DNA from: Streptomyces cinnamoneus
Lineage (GTDB): Bacteria; Actinomycetota; Actinomycetes; Streptomycetales; Streptomycetaceae
Direction: 5' to 3'
DNA: 64,000 bases
Assembly (NCBI RefSeq): GCF_014650495.1
Contig: NZ_BMVB01000008.1
Coordinates: forward strand, 186,001-250,000
Of the stretch, positions 53,689-64,000 are shown piece by piece. Within the stretch, counting starts at the first letter, position 1. Each line of letters opens with the position of its first letter. The notes beneath the pieces were generated by a model, which made no database searches, was not told the origin of the DNA, and saw only the letters and a program-made list of their open reading frames with translations. A program made the position numbers and the translations under genes.

Positions 53689-54897
53689 ATGCGAAAGCCC
53701 CACCCCGTCCCGCTCCTGCGCCCCTTCGAGGGCGCGGGCCGCGCCACCGCCTTCCTCGCCACCGGCGTGCTGATCCAGACCGCCGCGCTCGTCGTGCTCG
53801 CCGTGCCGTGGTTGAACGGCGGCCCGACCAAGGCGCTGAGCTGCCTGGTGGCGGTGCTCGCGGCTCTCGCCGTGCTCGGGGCGGCGTCGCCGGTGCTGAC
53901 CCGGATGCAGGTGGCACGGTTCCGCTCCCGGCTCGGGACGGAGATACCGGCGGCCGGCCGGCGCTGGTCCTGGCGGCAGGTGCGGTACCACCTGGTCGCG
54001 GGACCGCTGATCGCATCGGGCGGCGCCTGCGTGCTGACCCTGTGGGCGGCCTCCGCGGTGGCGGCCACCGTCTACGTGTGGATCTGGGCCCTGCCGCCGG
54101 AGACCCGGCTGGCGCAGGCCGGCTACACGGTGCAGGCCGGCTACCTCACCGCCGCCGGGCTCGCCGGGCTGTACGCGGCGGCCTGGCTCTCCGGGGCCCT
54201 CGTCCGGCTCGACACCCGCGCCGCGCTGGAGCGGCTCGGTCCCAGCCGCGCCGAACGGCTGGAGCGCCGGGTGGAGGAGGTCACCGAGAGCCGCGCCGGC
54301 GTCGTGGACGCGGCCGACGCCGAGCGCCGGCGCATCGAGCGGGACCTGCACGACGGGGCCCAGCAGCGGCTGGTGTCGCTCGCCGTCAACCTGGGGCTGG
54401 CCAAGGTCACGATGCCCGGGCTGCCCGAGGACGCACGGAAGGTCATCGACGAGGCGCACCGCGAGGCCAAGGAGGCCATCGCCGAACTCAACGACCTCGT
54501 GCGGGGCCTGCACCCGGCCGTGCTGGAGGACCGGGGGCTGGACGCCGCGCTCTCGGGCCTGGCCGACCGGGCGCCGCTGCCGGTGGGGGTGACGGTGGAC
54601 CTCCCCGCGCGCCCGGCGGCCCGGGTCGAGGCCGTCGCCTACTTCGTCGTCTCCGAGACGCTCGCCAACGTGGTCAAGCACGCCCGTGCGTCGAGGGCGG
54701 ACGTCGAGGTCGAAGGCCGTGGGGGCATACTGCGTGTCGTCGTCCGCGACGACGGCGTGGGCGGTGCCGACCCCTCGGGCGGCACCGGGCTGGCGGGGCT
54801 CGCCCGCCGCGTCGCGTCGGTGGACGGCACGTTCTCCTTCAGCAGCCCCCGCGGGGGCCCGACCGTCGTGACCGTGGAGCTGCCGTGCGTGCTGTGA
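53689..54897 (+). CDS. Sensor histidine kinase, NarL-system (HisKA_3) type
   Basis: 402 residues from ATG at 53689. About four membrane helices (about 22-42, 50-70, 105-130 and 145-165) are followed by the HisKA_3 dimerisation motif ERRRIERDLHDGAQQRLVSLAVNLGLA (His at about 222). The HATPase region has VSETLANVVKHARAS (N box, about 322-336), VVRDDGVGGAD and GGTGLAGLARRV. Lacking a large external domain, it should sense a membrane or intracellular signal. The response regulator gene overlaps its 3' end. Confidence 0.94.
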   Translation: MRKPHPVPLLRPFEGAGRATAFLATGVLIQTAALVVLAVPWLNGGPTKALSCLVAVLAALAVLGAASPVLTRMQVARFRSRLGTEIPAAGRRWSWRQVRYHLVAGPLIASGGACVLTLWAASAVAATVYVWIWALPPETRLAQAGYTVQAGYLTAAGLAGLYAAAWLSGALVRLDTRAALERLGPSRAERLERRVEEVTESRAGVVDAADAERRRIERDLHDGAQQRLVSLAVNLGLAKVTMPGLPEDARKVIDEAHREAKEAIAELNDLVRGLHPAVLEDRGLDAALSGLADRAPLPVGVTVDLPARPAARVEAVAYFVVSETLANVVKHARASRADVEVEGRGGILRVVVRDDGVGGADPSGGTGLAGLARRVASVDGTFSFSSPRGGPTVVTVELPCVL

Positions 54898-55529
54898 TCG
54901 CCGAGGATTCCGTCCTGCTCCGGGTGGGCCTGGTGAAGGTCCTGGAGACGGCCGGATTCGAGGTGGTCGCGGAGGTGGGTGACGCCGAGGCCCTGCTGGC
55001 GGCGGCCGAGCTCCACCGGCCGGACCTCGTCGTCTGCGACGTGCGCATGCCCCCCGGCTTCAGCGACGAGGGCGTGCGCGCCGCCCTCGTCATCCGCAGC
55101 CAGTGGCCCACGACGGCGGTGCTGCTGCTCTCCCAGTACGTGGAGGAGCGCTACGCCGCCGACCTGCTCACCGGCGACACCCGCGGCGTCGGCTACCTGC
55201 TCAAGGAACGCGTCGCCGACGTCGAGGAGTTCATCGACGCCCTGCGCCGGGTCGCGGGCGGGGGCACGGCCCTCGACCCGCAGGTCGTCTCGCAGCTGCT
55301 GCTGCGCCGCCACAGCGACCCGCTGGACCGGCTCACCCCGCGGGAGCGGGACGTGCTGGAGCTGATGGCCTCCGGCCGCTCCAACGCCGGCATCGCCGCG
55401 CAGCTGGTGGTCAGCGAGAGCGCCGTCGCCAAGCACATCAACAACATCCTGGCCAAGCTGGACCTGCCCAAGGCGGACGCCGACCACCGTCGCGTGCTGG
55501 CCGTCCTGCGCTTCCTCGGCGTGGGCTGA
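54885..55529 (+). CDS. NarL/LuxR-family response regulator
   Basis: 214 residues from GTG at 54885 (GTG at 54894 is possible). The receiver domain has VIAEDSVLLRVGLVKVLE and phospho-acceptor VVCDVRMPPGF (Asp at about 54). The output is a LuxR helix-turn-helix, LTPRERDVLELMASGRSNAGIAAQLVVSESAVAKHINNILAKLDL (about 148-192). It overlaps the sensor kinase gene by 13 bp, so the two form a two-component pair. Targets are unknown. Confidence 0.95.
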   Translation: MRAVIAEDSVLLRVGLVKVLETAGFEVVAEVGDAEALLAAAELHRPDLVVCDVRMPPGFSDEGVRAALVIRSQWPTTAVLLLSQYVEERYAADLLTGDTRGVGYLLKERVADVEEFIDALRRVAGGGTALDPQVVSQLLLRRHSDPLDRLTPRERDVLELMASGRSNAGIAAQLVVSESAVAKHINNILAKLDLPKADADHRRVLAVLRFLGVG

Positions 55530-55569
55530 CGCCCCGCCCCGGACGCCCCGCCGCCCCGGACGCCCCGCG

Positions 55570-56151
55570 TCAGGCGTGCAGGCCGCGCAGGACCAGGTCG
55601 CACACCGCTTCGAAGGCCGTCTCGATGCCGGGCTGCGACCACTCGGCCGCGTAGGCCGGGTCGTGGAAGCGGTTGCTCGCGTCCCAGACGGCCCGGGCGG
55701 CCATCGGGGGCTCGACGGGCCGGAACTCGCCTTCGCCGACGCCGCTCTCGATGATCCGGGCGAGCTGCTCGATCATCGTTTCTATGTGCCGCTCGACGGT
55801 GGTGCTGTTCTCGCCGACCAGCACCATGTAGGTGGCGAACAGCTCCGGGTCGTCGCCCGCCTTGCGGCGCTTGGCGGCGAAGAGCGCCGCCAGCCAGTCC
55901 CGCAGCCGCCCCTCGGCCGGGCCCCCGGCGTCGGCCAGCGCCGACAGCTCGGCGTGCGACTGGTCGAGCCACCGCTCGGTGACGGCCTCCCGCAGGGCGG
56001 CCTTGCTGCCGAAGTGGCGGTAGACGCTGCCATGGCTGACGCCGAGCGCGCGCGCCACGTCGACCACGGTGGCCTTGGCGGGACCGAAGCGGCGCAGTAC
56101 GTCCTCGGTGGCTTCGAGGATGCGGTCTTGTGTCAGCGGTTCGGGGGGCAT
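55570..56151 (-). CDS. TetR-family transcriptional regulator
   Basis: 193 residues from ATG at 56151. The N-terminal helix-turn-helix reads QDRILEATEDVLRRFGPAKATVVDVARALGVSHGSVYRHFGSKAALREAVTERWL (about 8-62). The rest is a helical ligand-binding domain with FATYMVLVGENSTTVERHIETMIEQLARIIESG. It lies 103 bp downstream of an aldo/keto reductase gene on the same strand, and could bind the inverted repeat upstream of that gene. Confidence 0.92.
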   Translation of the reverse strand: MPPEPLTQDRILEATEDVLRRFGPAKATVVDVARALGVSHGSVYRHFGSKAALREAVTERWLDQSHAELSALADAGGPAEGRLRDWLAALFAAKRRKAGDDPELFATYMVLVGENSTTVERHIETMIEQLARIIESGVGEGEFRPVEPPMAARAVWDASNRFHDPAYAAEWSQPGIETAFEAVCDLVLRGLHA

Positions 56152-56254
56152 GGGTCGGTGCGGGTCCCTTCGGGGAGCGGTGCAGTGCGGGCGCTCGTAC
56201 GACCGTACCCGGCGCGGCTTGGGGGGCAACGGCCGAGCCCGCCCACAACCTCCC

Positions 56255-57259
56255 TCAGTGCTCGCTGTCCAGGTGGGCCATCTGCTCGGCCGGGTAGCGG
56301 TCGCCGGCTGCGGCGCCGGCGGGGACCGCTTCCTCGATGGCGGCCAGGTCGTCGGCGCCGAGGCGGACGTCCAGGGCGCCGAGGGCCTCGGTGAGGCGGT
56401 CGCGGCGACGGGCGCCGACCAGCGGCACGATGTCCTCGCCCCGGGAGAGCACCCAGGCGATGGCGGTCTGGGCGACGCTGGCGCCGCGGTCCTCGGCGAC
56501 CTTGCGCAGCGCGTCGACGAGGTCGAGGTTGCGCTGGAGGTTCTCGCCCTGGAAGCGCGGGCTCATGCCGCGGAAGTCGTTGGCCGCCAGCTGCCGGTCG
56601 CGGGTGAAGTGGCCGCTGATCAGGCCGCGCGAGAGCACGCCGTAGGCCGTGATGCCGATGCCCAGCTCGCGGCAGGCGGGCAGGATCTGCTCCTCGATGC
56701 CGCGCGAGATCAGGGAGTACTCGATCTGCAGGTCGGCGATGGGGGCGACGGCGGCGGCCCGGCGGATGGTGTCGGCGCCCGCCTCGGACAGGCCGATGTG
56801 GCGGACGTGGCCGGCCTCGACCAGCTCGGCGATGGCGCCGACGGTCTCCTCGATCGGGACGTCGGGGTCGACGCGGGCGATGCGGTAGACGTCGATGTGG
56901 TCGAGGCCCAGGCGCTGCAGGGAGTACGCGGCGAAGTTCTTCACGGCCGCGGGGCGGCCGTCGTAGCCGGACCAACCGCCGTCGGGGTCGCGCAGGGCGC
57001 CGAACTTCACGCTGGTCAGCGCCTGCTCGCGGGCTCCGGCGGGAGCGGAGCGCAGAGCCTCGCCGATGAGCATTTCGTTGTGGCCCATGGCGTAGAAGTC
57101 GCCGGTGTCCAGCAGGGTGACGCCCGCGTCGAGGGCGGCGTGGATCGTGGCGATCGATTCGGTGCGGTCGGCGTCGCCGTAGAGGGCGGACATGCCCATG
57201 CAGCCGAGGCCGAGGGCGGAGACCTGGGGACCGGTGGTGCCGAGGGTGCGGTGCAGCAC
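56255..57259 (-). CDS. Aldo/keto reductase
   Basis: 334 residues from GTG at 57259 with CAGGAG 5 nt upstream. The barrel has LGLGCMGMSALYGDADRTESIATIHAALDAGVTLLDTGDFYAMGHNEMLIGEAL, with catalytic Asp and Tyr, and SVKFG with the Lys. The usual catalytic His is replaced in DVYRIARVDPDVPIEETVGAIAELVEAGHVRHIGLSE (A in place of H before the R-x-DP motif), a feature also of some actinobacterial relatives. It should reduce carbonyls with NADPH. A long inverted repeat lies upstream. Confidence 0.9.
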   Translation of the reverse strand: MLHRTLGTTGPQVSALGLGCMGMSALYGDADRTESIATIHAALDAGVTLLDTGDFYAMGHNEMLIGEALRSAPAGAREQALTSVKFGALRDPDGGWSGYDGRPAAVKNFAAYSLQRLGLDHIDVYRIARVDPDVPIEETVGAIAELVEAGHVRHIGLSEAGADTIRRAAAVAPIADLQIEYSLISRGIEEQILPACRELGIGITAYGVLSRGLISGHFTRDRQLAANDFRGMSPRFQGENLQRNLDLVDALRKVAEDRGASVAQTAIAWVLSRGEDIVPLVGARRRDRLTEALGALDVRLGADDLAAIEEAVPAGAAAGDRYPAEQMAHLDSEH

Positions 57260-57302
57260 GGGGACTCCTGGGGTGGGGAGCGGTGGGTACACAGCAACAG
57301 TG

Positions 57303-57344
57303 ACACATGGACTGACAGATTTCAATATCTGTCAGTCCATGTGT
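57303..57344. promoter_or_regulatory. 18-bp-arm inverted repeat upstream of the aldo/keto reductase
   Basis: ACACATGGACTGACAGAT (57303-57320) pairs perfectly with ATCTGTCAGTCCATGTGT (57327-57344) around TTCAAT. It is 43 bp upstream of the reductase GTG and 15 bp downstream of the MFS stop on the same strand. Its low GC content and length suit a TetR-type operator, or a terminator for the MFS gene, or both. Confidence 0.7.
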
Positions 57345-57358
57345 GTCGGCACCGGGGG

Positions 57359-58846
57359 TCAGGCCGCCGACCCCCGCGGCAGCCGCAGGCTCAGCAACAC
57401 CGTCGCCACCACGGTCACCAGCTGCACCCCGAACGTGATCGCCAGGGCGTCCCGCATCCCCGAGCCCGGCGCCAGCGACAGGAACAGCGAGCCGAGCGTC
57501 GCCACGCCCAGCGCCATGCACGCCTGCTGCGTGGTCACCAGCACCCCGCTGCCCACGCCCGCCTGCGCCACCGGCACCTCACCCAGCACCAGCCGCATCG
57601 TCAGCGGCATCAACAGCCCCTGCCCCAGCCCCTGCACGGCCAGCCCCGGGGCCAGGCCCAGCGCACCCAGCCCGTCCCAGTCGAGCCAGAAGGTCGCGGC
57701 CACCGTGATCAGCCCGGCCGCCTGCACCAGCGCCCCCGCCGTCACCAGCCGTCGCGCCCCGAAGCGCGCCGCCAGCCGGACGCCGCCCAGCGAACCGATG
57801 AGGAACGTCACGCACATCGGCACCAGCGCCAGCCCGGCCGCCAGCGGGCCGAGCCGCAGCCCTTCCTGCAGCGCCACGGCGAGGACGAACATGAAGCCGC
57901 CCCAGCCGATGCAGAACGGCACGACCAGCATCAGCCCGCTGCGCACCGCCTGCACCCGCAGCAGCGACGGCGGCACCAGAGGCGTCCGCCCCGCCCGCTC
58001 CTCGCGCCGCTCCACCAGGACGAACGCCACCGCCGCGCACGGGAACACCGCCAGCAGCAGCCAGGACCACAGCGGCCAGCCGGTCGCGCGGCCCTCCGTC
58101 AGCGGCACCAGGAGCGACACCAGCGACAGCGACAGCAGGACCGTGCCCCACCCGTCCACCCCGGTCGGACGGTCGGACCGGGTCTCCGGCACCGAACGGA
58201 CCGCGAGCAGCAGCGCCACCGCCACGATCGGCGCGTTGATCAGGAAGATCGACCGCCAGCCCAGGGCGTCGACCGAGACCAGCACGCCACCGAGCACCTG
58301 CCCGACCGCGCTCACCACCCCGGCCGTGCCGCTGTACAGGCTCAGCGCCCGGGTCCGCGCGGCGCCGTGGGTCGTGGCCTGGATCGTCGCCAGCACCTGC
58401 GGGAGCATCAGCGCCGCCGAGGCGCCCTGCGCGATCCGCGCCACCACGAGCGTCCATGCGTCCGGCGCCAGGCCGCAGGCCACGGACGTCACCCCGAAGG
58501 CGGCCGTGCCCCACAGGAACAGCCGGCGGCGGCCCACCATGTCGCCCAGCCGGCCGCCGAGCACGAGCAGCACCGCGTAGGCGACGCCGTAGCCGCCGAC
58601 CACCATCTCCAGCACCGCCGGACCGGCGTCGAGGTCGTGGTCGATCGTCGGCAGGGCCACGTTGACGATGAAGAAGTCCAGGAACGGCAGCGCCGCCCCG
58701 AGCAGCACGGTCGCCAGGCCGAGGCGGCCCAGGCCGGGGGTGGCGGCAGGGTCGGGGGAGGGGGACGGGGAGGACGGGGACGGGGTCGGGACGGATGCCG
58801 GAGTCGTCGGGGCAGAGGCAGGACTGACTATTCGCGGTTCGCTCAC
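57359..58846 (-). CDS. MFS transporter, DHA2-like
   Basis: 495 residues from GTG at 58846. A Pro/Ser-rich N-terminus of about 35 residues precedes about 14 hydrophobic segments. LGLATVLLGAALPFLDFFIVNVALPTIDHDL carries the DHA2 motif, GGRLGDMVGRRRLFLWG motif A, and SLYSGTAGVVSAVGQVLGGVLVS motif C. It should be a proton-driven exporter. It is divergent from an MmyB-like regulator gene across 101 bp, the same layout as at 35700-38161. Confidence 0.92.
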   Translation of the reverse strand: MSEPRIVSPASAPTTPASVPTPSPSSPSPSPDPAATPGLGRLGLATVLLGAALPFLDFFIVNVALPTIDHDLDAGPAVLEMVVGGYGVAYAVLLVLGGRLGDMVGRRRLFLWGTAAFGVTSVACGLAPDAWTLVVARIAQGASAALMLPQVLATIQATTHGAARTRALSLYSGTAGVVSAVGQVLGGVLVSVDALGWRSIFLINAPIVAVALLLAVRSVPETRSDRPTGVDGWGTVLLSLSLVSLLVPLTEGRATGWPLWSWLLLAVFPCAAVAFVLVERREERAGRTPLVPPSLLRVQAVRSGLMLVVPFCIGWGGFMFVLAVALQEGLRLGPLAAGLALVPMCVTFLIGSLGGVRLAARFGARRLVTAGALVQAAGLITVAATFWLDWDGLGALGLAPGLAVQGLGQGLLMPLTMRLVLGEVPVAQAGVGSGVLVTTQQACMALGVATLGSLFLSLAPGSGMRDALAITFGVQLVTVVATVLLSLRLPRGSAA

Positions 58847-58876
58847 GGATACGACGATGGCGGCGCGCCCAGCCGG

Positions 58877-58902
58877 GTACCAGAGTGTCCTTATCCTGGT
58901 AC
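58877..58902. promoter_or_regulatory. Inverted repeat between the MFS and regulator genes
   Basis: GTACCAG-N12-CTGGTAC, 7-bp perfect arms, lies in the 101 bp divergent spacer. A third half site, GTACCTGG, follows at 58908. It is a good operator candidate for the adjacent MmyB-like regulator. Confidence 0.65.
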
Positions 58903-58947
58903 AAGGAGTACCTGGCAAGTGGCTGGGAGCTCCCGCACCCTGGAGCC

Positions 58948-59853
58948 ATGACGACGATGACGCTCGATCCGCTTGCCGTAGCCGCCGGTACGGTCGACGA
59001 CGTACGGCGCAGTGAGCTCGCCGCCTTCCTGCGGTCCCGCCGCGAGCGCATCAGCCCCGAGCAGGCGGGCCTGCCGCGCGGCCCCCGCCGCCGCACCCCC
59101 GGCCTGCGCCGCGAGGAGGTCGCCCAGCTCGCCGCCGTGGGCGTCACCTGGTACACGTGGCTCGAACAGGCACGGGACATCCAGGTGTCGGCACAGGTGC
59201 TGGACTCCATCGCCCGCGCCCTGATGCTCGACCGGGGCGAGCGCGGCCACCTCTTCGCCCTGGCCAACTCCGCCGACCCGCTCCCCGAGACCGACTGCCC
59301 GGGCATCACCCCCGCACTGCGCGCCCTGCTGGAGCAGCTGGAGCCGTTCCCGGCCTGCATCCAGAACGCGCGGTACGACATCCTCGCCTACAACCGCACC
59401 TACCGGCACCTGCTGTGCGACCTCGACGCCGTACCGCCGCAGGACCGCAATTGCCTGTGGCTCTACTTCACCCACCCCGACTGGCGCGCCGGGACCGCCG
59501 ACCGGGACGAGGCCACCCGCGCCATCACCGCCAAATTCCGGGCCGCCATGGCCGAGCACCTCACCGAACCCGCCTGGAAGTGCCTGCTCAAGCGGTTGCA
59601 GGACGCCTCGCCGGAGTTCCGGCAGCTGTGGGCGAGGCACGAGGTGATCCACCCCTCCGTCCAGCGGACCCGGCACCTGCTCCAGCCGCGCGTGGGCATG
59701 CTGCGCCTGGACTACACCAGCCTGTTCACCGGCCCCCAGCCCGGCGCCCGGCTGCTGACCTTCACCCCGGCCGACGAGGAGTCCCACGACCGGCTGCAGC
59801 GGCTGCTCGCCCTCGTCCGGGCCGAGGAGTCGCTCGCGCGCACCGCGGGCTGA
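58948..59853 (+). CDS. MmyB-like XRE-family regulator
   Basis: 301 residues from ATG at 58948. The HTH part has LAAFLRSRRERISPEQAGLP and GPRRRTPGLRREEVAQLAAVGVTWYTWLEQARDI. The MmyB-type ligand domain has IQNARYDILAYNRTYRHLLCDLD and VGMLRLDYTSLF. It is the same length and type as the regulator at 37256 but clearly divergent from it. It probably controls the neighbouring exporter. Confidence 0.92.
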   Translation: MTTMTLDPLAVAAGTVDDVRRSELAAFLRSRRERISPEQAGLPRGPRRRTPGLRREEVAQLAAVGVTWYTWLEQARDIQVSAQVLDSIARALMLDRGERGHLFALANSADPLPETDCPGITPALRALLEQLEPFPACIQNARYDILAYNRTYRHLLCDLDAVPPQDRNCLWLYFTHPDWRAGTADRDEATRAITAKFRAAMAEHLTEPAWKCLLKRLQDASPEFRQLWARHEVIHPSVQRTRHLLQPRVGMLRLDYTSLFTGPQPGARLLTFTPADEESHDRLQRLLALVRAEESLARTAG

Positions 59854-59940
59854 GGACCTCGGTCCCGCCCGCCGGCTCGCCCGAATGAGGGACAATGGAC
59901 GGTCCGCCCGTTCCCGCACGACTTCGAGGAAGCCCGCTCC

Positions 59941-61071
59941 ATGACGCTCCAGATCGGTCCGCACTCGGTGCAGCCGCCGGTGGTCCTGGCCCCCATGGCG
60001 GGGATCACCAACGCGCCCTTCCGCACGCTGTGCCGTGAGTTCTCCGGCGGCAAGGGGCTCTTCGTCAGCGAGATGATCACCACCCGGGCGCTGGTCGAGC
60101 GGGACGCCAAGACCATGCGGCTGATCCACTTCGACGGCACCGAGAAGCCCCGCTCCATCCAGCTCTACGGCGTCGACCCGGTGACCGTCGGCAAGGCCGT
60201 CCGCATGATCGTGGACGAGGACCTGGCCGACCACATCGACCTGAACTTCGGCTGCCCCGTCCCCAAGGTCACCCGCAAGGGCGGCGGCTCGGCCCTGCCG
60301 TACAAGCGCAACCTGCTGCGCTCCATCCTGCGCGAGGCGGTCGGCAACGCCGGCTCCCTCCCGGTGACCATGAAGATGCGCAAGGGCATCGACGACGAGC
60401 ACATCACCTTCCTCGACGCCGGCCGCATCGCCGTCGAGGAGGGCGTCACCGCCATCGCCCTGCACGGCCGCACCGCCGCCCAGCACTACGGCGGCACCGC
60501 CGACTGGGAGGCCATCGCACGCCTGAAGGAGGCCGTGCCGGAGATCCCCGTGCTCGGCAACGGCGACATCTGGAGCGCCGACGACGCCGTGCGCATGATG
60601 CGCGAGACCGGCTGCGACGGCGTCGTGGTCGGACGCGGCTGCCTGGGCCGCCCCTGGCTCTTCGGCGACCTGGTGGCCGCCTTCGAGGACGGCGGCGACG
60701 CCACGTACGCCCAGCCCTCCCTGCGCGAGGTGGCCCGGGTCATGCTGCGCCACGCGCAGCTGCTGGGCGAGTGGCTGGAGAACGAGGAGCGCGGAGTCAT
60801 CGACTTCCGCAAGCACGTCGCCTGGTACACGAAGGGCTTCTCGATCGGCTCGGAGGCCCGAAAGAAACTGGCAATCGCCTCATCTCTGGACGAACTGGGC
60901 GCTCTTTTGAGCGAGCTCGACCTGGACCAGCCCTGGCCGGCCGGTGCGGACGGACCGCGCGGGCGGACCTCGGGGCGCAACAAGGTGGTCCTTCCGGACG
61001 GATGGCTGGACGACCCGTACGACTGCGCAGTCGTGGGTGCGGACGCCGAACTGGATACTTCTGGCGGGTGA
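59941..61071 (+). CDS. dusB: tRNA-dihydrouridine synthase
   Basis: 376 residues from ATG at 59941. FMN-dependent Dus motifs: PPVVLAPMAGITNAPFRTLCREFSGGKGLFVSEMITTRAL at the start, LNFGCPVPKVTRKGGGSALP with the catalytic Cys (about 104), MKMRKGID, and ALHGRTAAQHYGGTADWEAIARLKEAVPEIPVLGNGDI. It reduces uridine to dihydrouridine in tRNA. A strong intrinsic terminator follows. It stands alone before ppdK. Confidence 0.96.
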   Translation: MTLQIGPHSVQPPVVLAPMAGITNAPFRTLCREFSGGKGLFVSEMITTRALVERDAKTMRLIHFDGTEKPRSIQLYGVDPVTVGKAVRMIVDEDLADHIDLNFGCPVPKVTRKGGGSALPYKRNLLRSILREAVGNAGSLPVTMKMRKGIDDEHITFLDAGRIAVEEGVTAIALHGRTAAQHYGGTADWEAIARLKEAVPEIPVLGNGDIWSADDAVRMMRETGCDGVVVGRGCLGRPWLFGDLVAAFEDGGDATYAQPSLREVARVMLRHAQLLGEWLENEERGVIDFRKHVAWYTKGFSIGSEARKKLAIASSLDELGALLSELDLDQPWPAGADGPRGRTSGRNKVVLPDGWLDDPYDCAVVGADAELDTSGG

Positions 61072-61145
61072 ACAAGGCGTGATTCTCGCCACCTCTGATA
61101 GGGCCTGCGCTCAGATGAGCGCAAAAATCAGGGGTGCATCTTTCC

Positions 61146-61172
61146 AAGGGGTGGCACTGCGTGCCACCCCTT
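61146..61172 (+). terminator. Intrinsic terminator after dusB
   Basis: 12-bp perfect stem AAGGGGTGGCAC / GTGCCACCCCTT with loop TGC, followed by TT. It lies 75 bp after the dusB stop. Confidence 0.85.
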
Positions 61173-61272
61173 TTGGCTTCACTTCCCGACGGCAAGCTGC
61201 GGGATTTCTCGACGTTCCGCGTTCGAGCGCATACGTTCGGTCATATTGTGTTCAGAAGTTGAAGGAGGTGGG

Positions 61273-61347
61273 ATGGCGCCTCAAATGAGCGGTCAACTTT
61301 CGATCTGCTGGCGGAGGGGTAGTTGCGCCCCCAAGTTGGCGGAGTAG
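61273..61347 (+). CDS. Putative small ORF upstream of ppdK
   Basis: 24 codons starting MAPQMSGQLS, with GAAGGAGGTGGG directly before the ATG, an unusually good ribosome site. Two Cys and two Trp/Arg clusters occur in the second half. It ends 97 bp before ppdK. It may be a regulatory leader peptide or a real small protein; only the ribosome site supports it. The region 61173-61272 has no gene but includes a lower-GC stretch suited to a promoter. Confidence 0.4.
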   Translation: MAPQMSGQLSICWRRGSCAPKLAE

Positions 61348-61444
61348 ACCTCCTCAGATGCCTTCGATCTGGGTACGCTCCCCGCCGTCAGGTCAGCCCT
61401 CCCCCCTCTGCGTCCCGGGAGGCCCCAGTGAGGAGTCGATTCCC

Positions 61445-64000
<2,556 letters not shown>

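Overview
The window is about 64 kb of very GC-rich chromosome with GTG and TTG starts, short or absent spacers between genes, many Tat or lipoprotein secretion signals and numerous DUF5753/DUF397-type regulators. The gene content points to a Streptomyces or a close relative. Markers are S-(hydroxymethyl)mycothiol dehydrogenase, a GlxA-like radical copper oxidase with glycosyltransferases, a Zur/ZnuABC zinc regulon, and a conserved core run (phoH-ybeY, era, leuA, recO, uppS, zur, glyS, dusB, ppdK). No tRNA, rRNA, CRISPR array, insertion sequence or transposase was seen.

Region by region. 1-13968 is mostly accessory and exported functions: the tail of a LuxR regulator, DinB and GNAT proteins, a Tat-exported deaminase, several lipoproteins, a cupin, a quinone oxidoreductase divergent from a DJ-1/AraC regulator, a MarR/NmrA divergon with visible operators, an XRE-DUF397 module facing an anti-sigma-like ATPase, a Tat protein with three Cys-rich repeats, and an EF-hand protein. 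14056-20813 is a four-gene leftward operon with overlapping stops and starts. It encodes a cellulose-synthase-like GT2, an ArnT-like transferase, a GT2-GtrA fusion and an 811-residue GlxA-like copper oxidase, so it probably makes and oxidises a cell-surface glycan. 21151-25164 holds a lipoprotein, a HIT protein, RNase Z, an exported HAD phosphatase and mscR. 25255-28182 is an accessory islet: a methyltransferase, a protein with a Cys/His-rich tail, and an XRE/DUF6879/small-protein trio.

28335-34001 carries doxX-corC-ybeY-phoH and a PfkB kinase. PhoH is interrupted by a 360-residue intein with the signature of class 3 inteins and a LAGLIDADG endonuclease. A GH4 glycosidase and an MFS/MmyB-like divergon follow. 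At 39143-40584 the 3' end of era is partly duplicated downstream in a nested direct repeat. Next come an M4 protease with its emfourin-type inhibitor, leuA behind a leucine-rich leader peptide, a TerB-like protein, recO, uppS, and the zinc regulon with two Zur-box-like sites at znuA. 52054-59853 holds glyS, a NarL-type two-component system, a TetR/aldo-keto reductase pair and a second MFS/MmyB-like divergon. The window ends with dusB and the first 852 codons of ppdK.

The most unusual items are the class 3 intein in phoH, the nested duplication of the era 3' end, the GlxA-like oxidase fused to extra domains inside a glycan operon, a repeat insertion inside a glycosyltransferase, and the Cys-tail protein islet.
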